Position numbers and translations under genes: made by a program. A stretch of DNA of 64,000 bases, from assembly GCA_963795555.1 (NCBI GenBank), contig CAWCHZ010000002.1:2046001-2110000 (forward strand), in the 5' to 3' direction. Under the pieces are notes generated by a model. That model worked only from the letters and a program-made list of their open reading frames with translations. It searched no databases and had not been told where the DNA came from. This document shows positions 51,677 to 60,081 of the stretch, in pieces. The DNA comes from CAWCHZ01 sp963795555 (GTDB lineage Bacteria > Actinomycetota > Thermoleophilia > Solirubrobacterales > Solirubrobacteraceae). Positions within the stretch are counted from its first letter, which is position 1, and each line of letters begins with the position of its first letter.

Positions 51677-53389
51677 ATGGATCTCGACCAGGCGCGGATC
51701 ATCGAAGCGGCCTTGGCGCGCAGCGAGCGGCGCCTGGCGGCCGTGGTCAACGCGCTGGCCGAGGCAGTGACCATACGGGGCCGAGACAACCATCTCATCT
51801 ACGCCAACCAGGCGGCGCTCGACAGGCTGGGCTTCGACTCGATCGAGGAGCTGCGCGACGCCGACCCCAGGCAGGTGATGCAGGACTATGACACGGTCGA
51901 CGAGAACGGTCGCACGGTCAGCCTCGATGACCTTCCATCCGTGAAGCTGCTGCGTGGCGAGCGAGCTGAGCCACTGCTGTTGCACTACGTCAGTGGCACG
52001 ACGAGCGAGGAGAAGTGGGTCCTGCTCAAGTCGACGGCGGTGCGCGGCCCCGACGGGTCCATCGACGCGGCCGTCACGATCATCGAGGACGTCACCGCCA
52101 CGCAGCGCGCGACACTGCGCTTGGAGCTCCTCGCCCGCGCGGGGCAGGTCCTGGCCTCCTCGCTGGACTACCAACAGACACTGCAGAACGTCGCTGGGCT
52201 CGCGGTCCCGCGACTGGCGGACTGGTGTGGTGTCGACCTGTTCGACGAGGAGGGCAGGCGCGAGCCGGTCGCCGTCGTGCACAGCGACCCCAGCAAGCTC
52301 GCGATGGCAGAGCGCCTGCGCGCCTACGCCCCGGAGCGGCCGGACCCCGAGCGCGGTCTCGGACGCATCTGGCGCACGGGCGAGTCGCTGCTCTACACCG
52401 ACATCCCGGACGAGCTGCTCGTGCAGGCGGCGGTCAACGATGAGCATCTCGAGCTGCTGCGGGCCGTCGGGATGCGGGCCGTGCTGATGGTGCCGCTCAA
52501 GGTGCGCGCGCGGATCATCGGCGCGTTGACAATGGTGACAGCGGAGTCGGGCCGGACGTTCACTCGCGACGACGTCGAGTTCGCCGAGCAGATCGCCGAG
52601 CGCGCGGCACTGGCCGTCGAGAACGCGCGTCTCTACAGCGCCAACTCGGAGGTCGCACGCACGCTGCAGCGCAGCCTGCTGCCCGAGGCACTGCCGGAGA
52701 TCCCCGGCTGGGAGATAGCGGCGCTCTACCGGCCAGCCGGCCACGGCGACGAGGTCGGCGGGGACTTCTATGACTTCTGGGAGGTCGACGGCGATTGGTT
52801 GATGATGATCGGCGACGTGGCGGGCAAGGGCGTCACGGTCGCCGCGGACACATCACTGGTGTGCCACACGGCCCGCACCGCCTCCGACTTCGACCCCCGC
52901 CCCGCGCAGATCCTGGCCCATGTCGACCGGGCGCTGCAGCGCCGCCCCGCACTCTCGATCTGTACCGCGCTGTGCGTGCGATTCAGCGGCGGACACGGCA
53001 CGATCGCCGCCGCCGGGCACCCGCTGCCGCTCTGCCTCAGCGAGGCGGGCATCCGCGAGGTTGGCCAGCACGGCCCGCTGCTCGGTGCGTTCGCCGACGT
53101 CGATTGGCCGGAGACGTCGTTCGAGCTGCAGCCCGGTGAGACGCTGCTGGCCATAACCGACGGCGTCACGGACACGGTCGGCGGCCGCGGCGAGCGCTTT
53201 GGCATCAAGCGGGTGTACGAGGCCCTGACCGACGCCCACCAGCTGGCGCCGAGCATGATCCGTGCCCGACTGCTGGCAGCGATCGAGGCCTTCCAGGTCG
53301 GTCCCCAGGCCGATGACACGGCGATGGTGGTGATGCGGTACGCAGGAGCGCCGCGGGCAGCCTCGACGCCGTCACTCGTTTCTCAGTGA
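51677..53389 (+). CDS. PAS-GAF-PP2C (SpoIIE/RsbU-type) serine phosphatase
   Basis: About 570 residues from ATG 51677; the frame is open further upstream but without domain-like sequence. PAS domain (about 18-150: ALARSERRLAAVVNALAEAV, LIYANQAALDRLGFDSIEEL), GAF domain (about 155-320: ILLARAG-like start ELLARAGQVLASSLDYQQTL, MVPLKVRARIIGALTMVTAE), and a SpoIIE phosphatase (about 335-560: EVGGDFYDFWEVDGDWLMMI, IGDVAGKGVTVAADTSL, ITDGVTDTVGG, DDTAMVVMRY). The Asp residues of GDFYD, GDVAGKG and DGVTD bind the metals. Such proteins dephosphorylate anti-sigma-antagonists in stress partner-switching. Soluble; no partners nearby. Confidence 0.92.
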   Translation: MDLDQARIIEAALARSERRLAAVVNALAEAVTIRGRDNHLIYANQAALDRLGFDSIEELRDADPRQVMQDYDTVDENGRTVSLDDLPSVKLLRGERAEPLLLHYVSGTTSEEKWVLLKSTAVRGPDGSIDAAVTIIEDVTATQRATLRLELLARAGQVLASSLDYQQTLQNVAGLAVPRLADWCGVDLFDEEGRREPVAVVHSDPSKLAMAERLRAYAPERPDPERGLGRIWRTGESLLYTDIPDELLVQAAVNDEHLELLRAVGMRAVLMVPLKVRARIIGALTMVTAESGRTFTRDDVEFAEQIAERAALAVENARLYSANSEVARTLQRSLLPEALPEIPGWEIAALYRPAGHGDEVGGDFYDFWEVDGDWLMMIGDVAGKGVTVAADTSLVCHTARTASDFDPRPAQILAHVDRALQRRPALSICTALCVRFSGGHGTIAAAGHPLPLCLSEAGIREVGQHGPLLGAFADVDWPETSFELQPGETLLAITDGVTDTVGGRGERFGIKRVYEALTDAHQLAPSMIRARLLAAIEAFQVGPQADDTAMVVMRYAGAPRAASTPSLVSQ

Positions 53390-53497
53390 TTGAGAGACGC
53401 ATCTATCGTGATGCCGATCGACAGAGTGCGCTGCGCGTCCTGCGCGCCCACCGCGGCGCGTTGCGCGAGCGCCGGCGGCCGGTCCGCGGTGGTCAGG

Positions 53498-55039
53498 TCA
53501 CCAGACGAGCGGAGCGTCGCCGATATCGATGTGGCTGACCTTGAGCTTCGAGAAAGTGCGGATGACCTCCAGGCCACCGTCCTCACCGAGGCCCGATCGC
53601 TTGTGTCCCTCGTAGGGCACATGGACGCCGCCGCCGTGGGGCCAGTTGATCCACACAACTCCCGCCTCGAGCCGCTCGGCGAAGCGCAGCGCCCGATCCA
53701 GTCTGGTCGTCCAGACGGTTGCCGATAGGCCATAGGTGACGTCGTTGGCCAGGGCAATGGCGTGCTCGTCGTCTCGGAACGAGAGCACCGACAGCACCGG
53801 GCCAAAGATCTCCTCCTGAGCGATCCGCATATTCGGCTGAACGTCGGTGAACACGGTTGGCTCGAAGAAGCTGCCGCGCGACAGCGGAGCCGCGAGCGAT
53901 GGTGTCCGGCCGCCGCCGGCGAGCGTGGCACCCGCCTCCAGGCCTGCCTGGACGTAGCCGCGGACCCGTCGCTGGTGCGCGGCGCTGACCAGCGGACCCA
54001 TGCGCGTCGTCTCGAGCAGCGGATCGCCGACTGTCAGCTGGCCGCTGCGCTCGATGAGCGTCGCGATCACCTCGTCCGCGACGCTCTCCTGCACGAGCAG
54101 GCGCGAGCCCGAGCTGCAGACCTGCCCCGAGTTCCAGAAGCTGGTGAAGAGCGCGCCCTCGATCGCGCGATCGAGGTCCGCGTCGTCGAGGATGATGTTG
54201 GGAGACTTGCCGCCCAGCTCGAGGTGGCAGCTCTTGATCGAGTCGGCGCTCGCTCGCAGGATCCGTCGGCCGACCTCGGTCGATCCGGTGAACGTCAGCT
54301 TGGGGACCAGGGGATGCTCCACCAGTGCGGCTCCGGTGGTGGCGCCGTCCCCGTGGATCACGTTCAGGACGCCTGCCGGAAGGCCGGCCTCGGTGCAAAT
54401 ACGCGCAAACAAGCCGGTCGTGAGTGGCGTCTGCTCGGCCATCTTGAGTACGACCGAGTTTCCGATCGCGAGCGCCGGGACCGTCTTTGCTGCCGCGAGC
54501 TGGAACGGAAAGTTCCACGGGGCGATCGCCCCTACGACCCCATAGGGCTCGCGGCGGGAGAACGAGAGCGAGCCCGGCCGCTGAGGGTACACGTGCCCCC
54601 GCGCGTTCTCGGGCAGCGTCGCGGCGTACTCGACGAGGGCGGCGGTGCCCAGGATGTCGCGGCGGGCGGCGACGATCGGCTTGCCGGCGTCGAGCGACTC
54701 GAGCAGCGCGATCTCCTCGCTGCGCTCCCGGATGAGCGTCGCGACGCGGCGCAGACAGGCGGCGCGCTCGGCTGGCGGAGCGTGCCGCCAGCGACCGGCG
54801 TGGAAGGCGCGCCAGCCTGCCTCGACCGCACGATCGACGTCGGCGCGCTCGCCGAAGGCCACCGTCGCGAGCGACTCTCCGGTAGCAGGGTTGACGCTGA
54901 CGAAGGTTCGATTCGAGAGCGACGGCAGCTCTTCACCGTCGATGTAGTGAAGGCACTCGCGCCGATCGGCGAGCACCCTGTCGGCGCGGTCATGCAGGGA
55001 GGCACGGCCTGGCGCGGAGGGTTGTGGCGCAGCGCTCAC
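53498..55039 (-). CDS. Aldehyde dehydrogenase
   Basis: 513 residues from GTG 55039, which overlaps the monooxygenase stop (GTGA). Typical ALDH motifs: GVVGAIAPWNFPFQLAAAKT, LTFTGSTEVGRRILRASADS, the general base in LELGGKSPNIILDDADLD, catalytic Cys in SGQVCSSGSRLLV, and EEIFGPVLSVLSF. It should oxidise an aldehyde with NAD(P). Last gene of the gntR-GMC-SDR-BVMO-ALDH operon, fitting oxidation of the aldehyde or semialdehyde released after ring or ester cleavage (inference). Confidence 0.94.
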   Translation of the reverse strand: MSAAPQPSAPGRASLHDRADRVLADRRECLHYIDGEELPSLSNRTFVSVNPATGESLATVAFGERADVDRAVEAGWRAFHAGRWRHAPPAERAACLRRVATLIRERSEEIALLESLDAGKPIVAARRDILGTAALVEYAATLPENARGHVYPQRPGSLSFSRREPYGVVGAIAPWNFPFQLAAAKTVPALAIGNSVVLKMAEQTPLTTGLFARICTEAGLPAGVLNVIHGDGATTGAALVEHPLVPKLTFTGSTEVGRRILRASADSIKSCHLELGGKSPNIILDDADLDRAIEGALFTSFWNSGQVCSSGSRLLVQESVADEVIATLIERSGQLTVGDPLLETTRMGPLVSAAHQRRVRGYVQAGLEAGATLAGGGRTPSLAAPLSRGSFFEPTVFTDVQPNMRIAQEEIFGPVLSVLSFRDDEHAIALANDVTYGLSATVWTTRLDRALRFAERLEAGVVWINWPHGGGVHVPYEGHKRSGLGEDGGLEVIRTFSKLKVSHIDIGDAPLVW

Positions 55040-56676
55040 GTCGCGACCCGCCGCTGCGCCAGGGCAGGCGCACCGCGCAGAGCGAAGCCAGCGTATCCCG
55101 TCGACGCCACGTCCTCGCAGCGCTCGCGGTAGCGATGCAGGCCGCCGGCATAGAACATGAAGCCACGCGGCTTGCCGGGCACATTGGCGCCCATGTACCA
55201 GGAGTTGGCCAGCGGGTAGAGCGTCTTGTCCGCGGCCTCGCGCAGCTCGGCGTCCCAACCGAGCTCAGCCTCGTCGCTTGCCTCGATGCTCGTGATGTCG
55301 TGCTCGTGGGCGTACTCGATCAGCGTTGCGATCCACTCGACGTGCTGCTCGATCGCCACGACCATGTTCGTGAGCACCGATGGGCTCCCCGGGCCGGCGA
55401 TCATGAACAGGTTGGGAAACCCTGCCGACTGGACGCCCAGGTACGTGTGCGGGCCGGTACGCCAGCGATCGCGCAGCGCCACTCCGTCTCGTCCCCGGAT
55501 GTCGACCTTGAGCATCGCGCCGGTCCCGGCATCGAAGCCGGTGGCAAAGACAACGACATCGAGCGGATGATCGCGGTCGGATGTACTGATGGTCGTGCGG
55601 CTGAAGCCCGTGATCGGCGTCCGCCGGAGATCGACGAGCCTGACATTCGGGCGGTTGAAGGTGGCGTAGTAGTTCGTGTCTACGCAAAGGCGCTTGGCCC
55701 CGATCGGGAAGCCCTGCGGGCACAGTTGCTCCGCCGTGGCCGGGTCGACGACCAGCTCGCGGATCTTGGTGCGGATGAAGTCCGCCAACGTTGCGTTGGC
55801 CTCGAGACTGGTGAGCAGGTCGTCGTAGGACAGCAGCAATCCCACGCCCCCTTCCTGCCAGCCCTCGTCATACCGCTGTCGGCGCTCCGCGGGCGTTGCT
55901 TCGAGCGCCGAGCAGGTGGGAAGCGGGAACCAGAAGCCGTTCGGTGATTGGCGTGCACGCCGGCGGAGCTCTGTGTAATTGGCTTTCACGACGCGCTGCG
56001 TGCTCTCTACCAGCGGGTGGTTTCGCGCCGGAACGGTGAACGCGGGAGTCCGCTGGAAGACGACCAGCTCCTCCGCGAGATCGGCGATCAACGGGATCGC
56101 CTGAATCCCGGACGAGCCGGTGCCGATCACGCCGACGCGCTTGCCAGCGAGGTCGATTCCGGCGGTCGGCCAGTTCGCCGTGTGAGCGATCGCTCCACCG
56201 AAGCTATCGAGCCCGGGCAAGCCAGGTATCTGCCAGCTCGACAGGCTGCCGCTCGCCATGACCAGGAATCGCGTCGAGAGCCGCTCGTCGCGGTCGGTGG
56301 TGAGGAGCCAGCGGTCGTGCGAGGTGTCGTACACGGCGGCGGTGATGCGCGTCTGGAACTGGATGTGTGGTCGCAGCGAGAAGCGGTCGGCGACGTGGCG
56401 CAGGTAGCGATGGATCTCCGGCTGGGTCGCGTAGCGCTCGGTCCAGGACCAGCTCTGCTGAAGGTCCTCGGAGAACGAGTAGGAGTACTGCATGCTCTCG
56501 ACGTCGCAGCGCGCGCCTGGATAGCGATTCGCATACCAGGTGCCGCCAACATCGTCGGTCGCTTCCAGGACCCGCGTGCTGAGCCCCGCCCGGTGAAGCC
56601 GGTACAGCGCGTAGAGGCCGGCGAATCCGGCTCCGACGATGACCACGTCGAAGTTGGTTTGCGACGCCGCCGTCAT
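55036..56676 (-). CDS. Baeyer-Villiger-type flavin monooxygenase
   Basis: 546 residues. N-terminal FAD motif VVIVGAGFAGLYALYRLHRA, then DDVGGTWYANRYPGARCDVE, the Baeyer-Villiger fingerprint FGGAIAHTANWP (FxGxxxHxxxWP) and the NADPH motif KRVGVIGTGSSGIQAIP, and VFATGFDAGTG late in the protein. Members such as cyclohexanone monooxygenase insert oxygen next to a ketone to give an ester or lactone. Coupled by 4-base overlaps to SDR and ALDH genes. No esterase or lactonase for the product is in the operon. Confidence 0.94.
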   Translation of the reverse strand: MTAASQTNFDVVIVGAGFAGLYALYRLHRAGLSTRVLEATDDVGGTWYANRYPGARCDVESMQYSYSFSEDLQQSWSWTERYATQPEIHRYLRHVADRFSLRPHIQFQTRITAAVYDTSHDRWLLTTDRDERLSTRFLVMASGSLSSWQIPGLPGLDSFGGAIAHTANWPTAGIDLAGKRVGVIGTGSSGIQAIPLIADLAEELVVFQRTPAFTVPARNHPLVESTQRVVKANYTELRRRARQSPNGFWFPLPTCSALEATPAERRQRYDEGWQEGGVGLLLSYDDLLTSLEANATLADFIRTKIRELVVDPATAEQLCPQGFPIGAKRLCVDTNYYATFNRPNVRLVDLRRTPITGFSRTTISTSDRDHPLDVVVFATGFDAGTGAMLKVDIRGRDGVALRDRWRTGPHTYLGVQSAGFPNLFMIAGPGSPSVLTNMVVAIEQHVEWIATLIEYAHEHDITSIEASDEAELGWDAELREAADKTLYPLANSWYMGANVPGKPRGFMFYAGGLHRYRERCEDVASTGYAGFALRGAPALAQRRVAT

Positions 56677-57533
56677 GCGGCCGCTCCCCGGTTATCGGGC
56701 TTGGGAAAGAAGCCGTAGGTGTCGCAGTCGACCAGCCCGCCGTCGACGATGAGCGCCGTGCCGGTGATGTGACGGGAATCACTTGACGCGAGGAAGGCGA
56801 CCACCGCGGCGACGTCGTCAGGGGTCGTCCAACCGCCGAGTGGCACCAGTCTCTCGACCTCCGCGAGCACCGCCTGAGGGGAGATGCCCCTGCGCTCGGC
56901 CAGCTCATGGGCCTGACGCTCCCACAGCGGGGTCAGGACGTTGCCGGGGTGGACGGAGTTGCAGCGGATGTTGTACTTGTGCTCGGCGCAATGCTGAGCG
57001 ACGGTCTTGGTCAGCTGGCGCACCGCCGCCTTGCTGGCGCCGTACGCCGTGGCGTATGGGGTCGCGAGGAGCCCCGCGACGGAGGAGATGTTCACGATCG
57101 AGCCGCCGCCCGCTCGCTGCATGACCGGGAGCGCAGCCTTGCAGCCAAGGAAGACCCCCTCCGCGTTGACGGCAAAGATCGATCGCCAATCGGCAAGCGT
57201 CGTCTCCTCCGGCGAGACCGCCGCGGTCGAGCCGAGGATGCCGGCATTGTTGACAAGCACGTCGAGTCGCCCAAGATCGCGCTCCACGACCCGTACGACC
57301 TCGTCCCAGCGCGCCTCATCCCGGACGTCGTGCTCGAGGAACATGTAGCCGGCCTCGGTGGCGGTCTGCGAGCCGAGCTGCGCCTGGACGTCCGAGATCA
57401 CGACGCTGGCCCCCTCCGTCGCGAGTCGCCGTGCGATCGCCTTGCCCAGGCCCTCCGCGCCGCCGGTTACGAGGACGACGGTGTCCTTGAGTCGCGACAT
57501 GTCGGGCTTGCGCGCTTCTCGGTCAGAGCTCAT
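56673..57533 (-). CDS. Short-chain dehydrogenase/reductase
   Basis: 286 residues from ATG 57533 (ATG 57500 is an alternative). TGGAEGLGKAIARRLATEG is the NAD-binding site, LVNNAGILG, the catalytic Ser in IVNISSVAGLL and YGASK, and the family C-terminus VVAFLASSDSRHITGTALIV with DGG. Likely oxidises an alcohol to the ketone used by the adjacent Baeyer-Villiger enzyme. Overlaps both neighbours (ATGA with the monooxygenase, 11 bases with the GMC gene). Confidence 0.93.
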   Translation of the reverse strand: MSSDREARKPDMSRLKDTVVLVTGGAEGLGKAIARRLATEGASVVISDVQAQLGSQTATEAGYMFLEHDVRDEARWDEVVRVVERDLGRLDVLVNNAGILGSTAAVSPEETTLADWRSIFAVNAEGVFLGCKAALPVMQRAGGGSIVNISSVAGLLATPYATAYGASKAAVRQLTKTVAQHCAEHKYNIRCNSVHPGNVLTPLWERQAHELAERRGISPQAVLAEVERLVPLGGWTTPDDVAAVVAFLASSDSRHITGTALIVDGGLVDCDTYGFFPKPDNRGAAA

Positions 57534-59079
57534 CGGCTAGCTTCTCGCCAATCGCGATCGTCGCAAGGTTGGTGTTGGCGCGCGGGCAGTCGGGGAAGAT
57601 CGAGGCGTCGGCGACGCGCAGGCGCTCGACGCCGAGCACGCGGCAGGCGGGATCGACCACCGTCGTAGGCGAGTCGGGTGGCCCCATCCGGCAGCTGCTG
57701 GTGGCATGCTGGGCATCGACGACCGTCGCAAGCAGATGCCGGTCGAGCCGCTCATCGTCGTCGAGGGCCTGCCAGAGCTCGCTGTTGGTGTCGCGCGGTG
57801 AATGCCGGCAGATCGCGGCGACCGGAGCGGTGAGCACCATGTCCGCCAGGAGTCGCGCCCCGTGGCGCATCCGGCGCAGGTCCCGTTCGTCGGAGAGCAT
57901 CTCCTCCCGGACGACCGGATGAACATCGGGGTCACGTGAGCAAATGCTCACGGCGCCGCGCGAGAACGCGTGGTTGAGCCAGACTCCGATCGCGCCTGCG
58001 CCGCCGGTCGTGTCGGCCGCCTCCATCGCCAGGACCGCCTGATTGAGGGAGATCATCATCAGGTCGGCGGGGCGACCGTCCTCGTCGCCGCTGGCGAAGC
58101 GCACGCAGCAGTTGGTGTGCCTGTCATCGAGCGCCTTGATCGCCGCGTCAGGACGCAGGGCCAGGTTGACGTGCAGCATCGGATGGTCCTGCAGGCCTTC
58201 GCCGACCGGTGGGTCGGAGATCACGTCGATGCCCAGCTTGGCCAGGCGAGGCGCCGGACCGACGCCTGAGCGCATCAGGATCGCCGGTGAGTGAATCGCG
58301 CCGGCGCAGAGCGCGATCTCATCGGCGAGCTCGCTCGTCCGCTGCCGATTGGCGATCACCTCGACGCCGACGGCGCGATCACGCTGGAAGACCACCCGGT
58401 CCACCAGCGTGGAACCGCGGATCGTGAGGTGATCGAGCGCTCGCGCGGCCTCGAGATAGGCATCGTTGGTCGAGACGCGCCGTCTGTCTCGCGAGTTGAT
58501 CGGATACGGGGACACGCCCACGGCACCTGGTGCGTTGACGTCCTCCGTCCACTCGAAGCCGCGCGTCAGTGCCGCCTGGGCGAGCGCTTCGTCGACCGTT
58601 CCCCACTCGTCGCGCGGCATGCGCCAGACCGGCGTCGCGCCGCTGTCACCGTGGTATGGCATCTGACCGAAGTCGACGTCGGTCTCGAGACGGCAGAGGT
58701 GGGGCAGCATGTCGTCCCACGCCCATCCGTCGCAACCCGCCGCGGCCCAGTCGTCGTAGTCCTCACGTGGTGGGCGAATCGCGATCTGGCCGTTGATCGA
58801 CGAGCTGCCGCCGACCCCCCGGCCCCGCCAGTACAGGCGCGGCGCCTGGGCGGCGGTGCGGGTTGCCATCAGATCGGGCCAAACCAGGCCGCTTGCGTCG
58901 GTCGGGGCCAGCAGGGCTCGGATCGGGTTCGGCGTTCGCCAGATCTCGGCCATCTCGCCCGAGCGGAAGTCCGGCCCCGCCTCCAGCAGCAGGACGCGCT
59001 TGCCGCGCTGCGCGCTGCGGGCTGCCAGCGCCGCGCCCGCCGAGCCGGCGCCGACCACGATCAGGTCCCACGAGGTCAT
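57523..59079 (-). CDS. GMC-family alcohol oxidoreductase (choline dehydrogenase-like)
   Basis: 518 residues. FAD motif DLIVVGAGSAGAALAARSAQ with VLLLEAGPDF, GMC signature 1 YWRGRGVGGSSSINGQIAIR, signature 2 ALCAGAIHSPAILMRSGVGP, and the C-terminal substrate domain CRMGPPDSPTTVVDPACRVL plus NTNLATIAIGEKLA. It oxidises an alcohol to aldehyde or ketone with FAD. Follows gntR with an ATGA overlap and precedes SDR. Confidence 0.93.
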   Translation of the reverse strand: MTSWDLIVVGAGSAGAALAARSAQRGKRVLLLEAGPDFRSGEMAEIWRTPNPIRALLAPTDASGLVWPDLMATRTAAQAPRLYWRGRGVGGSSSINGQIAIRPPREDYDDWAAAGCDGWAWDDMLPHLCRLETDVDFGQMPYHGDSGATPVWRMPRDEWGTVDEALAQAALTRGFEWTEDVNAPGAVGVSPYPINSRDRRRVSTNDAYLEAARALDHLTIRGSTLVDRVVFQRDRAVGVEVIANRQRTSELADEIALCAGAIHSPAILMRSGVGPAPRLAKLGIDVISDPPVGEGLQDHPMLHVNLALRPDAAIKALDDRHTNCCVRFASGDEDGRPADLMMISLNQAVLAMEAADTTGGAGAIGVWLNHAFSRGAVSICSRDPDVHPVVREEMLSDERDLRRMRHGARLLADMVLTAPVAAICRHSPRDTNSELWQALDDDERLDRHLLATVVDAQHATSSCRMGPPDSPTTVVDPACRVLGVERLRVADASIFPDCPRANTNLATIAIGEKLADEL

Positions 59080-59933
59080 GGCTTCCCGCTCGGGCGCCCA
59101 TCGCCGGCGACCTCGGGGATCGCCTCTCTGCCCTCGGTGCGCCGCGCGAGGAGCTCGGATTCCCCCAGGTCGATGAAGGCCTCGGCGAGCAGCCGCCGGC
59201 GGGCGTTGTCCTGCTGATCGGCCATCGCCTGCCCGGCGGCGTCGGCGTCATGTTGCCGAGCGGCCTCGAGGAACCGCTCGAAGAAGGCGTAGAGCTCCTG
59301 GCGTCCCTCGGGCAGGGCCAGGCCGATGCTCCGCATGCGAATCGAGCGGCGCCAGAGCAGCGCCACCAGCTCGCATATCGTCCGATTTGGGCAGCGGTCC
59401 ATCAGGAACTGCCAGAGCTGGCGGGTGCCCTCGAAGACGCCGGACCGGCTGCCCGTGGTCGACTCGTCCACGACGGCCCGGCGCGTGAAGTCGACGACCT
59501 CGGCGAGACGCTCGAGATCCTCGTCGGTCATCTGCTCGACCGCCAGGCGTGCCATCTCGGCGTCGATCAACCGACGTGCCCTGTACAGGTGATCGACGTC
59601 CGCGGCGTTGAGCTCGGCGATGATCGTCCCGCGCCTGCGCCGAGCCTCGAGGATACCCTCGCGTGCAAGCTGCCGAAAGGCGTCTCGCACCGGCGATCGA
59701 CTCACGCCCAGCAGCGCCGCGACCTCGTTCTCGCTGACCCATTGGCCGGGTCGCAGGCTGCCCACGACCAGCTGCTCGGTGAGCCAATCGAAGACCTTGT
59801 CGGCGAGCGTGGGCTCTCGCTCAGAGCCCGGGTATCGCGGGTCGAGATCGTGGAGGGCGGGATGGGCGTGGGGATCGGTAATGGCGGGGTCGGGGTCGGG
59901 GATAGGCGGGATTATTACCGGGAGGGTTGACAT
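59076..59933 (-). CDS. GntR-family transcriptional regulator (FCD subfamily)
   Basis: About 285 residues from ATG 59933 (TTG 59939 also possible). After a Pro/Asp-rich N-terminal stretch comes the winged helix: ADKVFDWLTEQLVVGSLRPG and ENEVAALLGVSRSPVRDAFR, then an all-helical FCD effector domain (ARRLIDAEMARLAVEQMTDE, residues DxxxHxxH-like acids and histidines partly recognisable). First gene of the catabolic operon it probably controls, and divergent from the ABC transporter. Confidence 0.9.
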   Translation of the reverse strand: MSTLPVIIPPIPDPDPAITDPHAHPALHDLDPRYPGSEREPTLADKVFDWLTEQLVVGSLRPGQWVSENEVAALLGVSRSPVRDAFRQLAREGILEARRRRGTIIAELNAADVDHLYRARRLIDAEMARLAVEQMTDEDLERLAEVVDFTRRAVVDESTTGSRSGVFEGTRQLWQFLMDRCPNRTICELVALLWRRSIRMRSIGLALPEGRQELYAFFERFLEAARQHDADAAGQAMADQQDNARRRLLAEAFIDLGESELLARRTEGREAIPEVAGDGRPSGKP

Positions 59934-60081
59934 ATGCAAGCTAGTATTCTAGGTTCCATCCCACGCTCCTTGCTTGCTTGGCACGCGCAGCCGCGCGGCT
60001 GCCACGGAGGGGCCATCCCGCCACTCGCTGCTATTGCGGCAGCAGGGCGAGATGAGTTAAAAAACGGGGAGAGGAGAGGCT
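59934..60081. promoter_or_regulatory. Divergent promoter region between gntR and the ABC transporter
   Basis: AT-richer than its surroundings. It contains ctagtattctag (59941-59952), an inverted pair of CTAG boxes, adjacent to ATATGCAAG near the gntR start; on the minus strand TAGAAT (59946-59951) is a good -10 hexamer that would give a nearly leaderless gntR transcript. A strong ribosome binding site (gaggagagg, about 60069-60077) precedes the transporter start. The CTAG palindrome is a candidate GntR operator. Confidence 0.45.
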
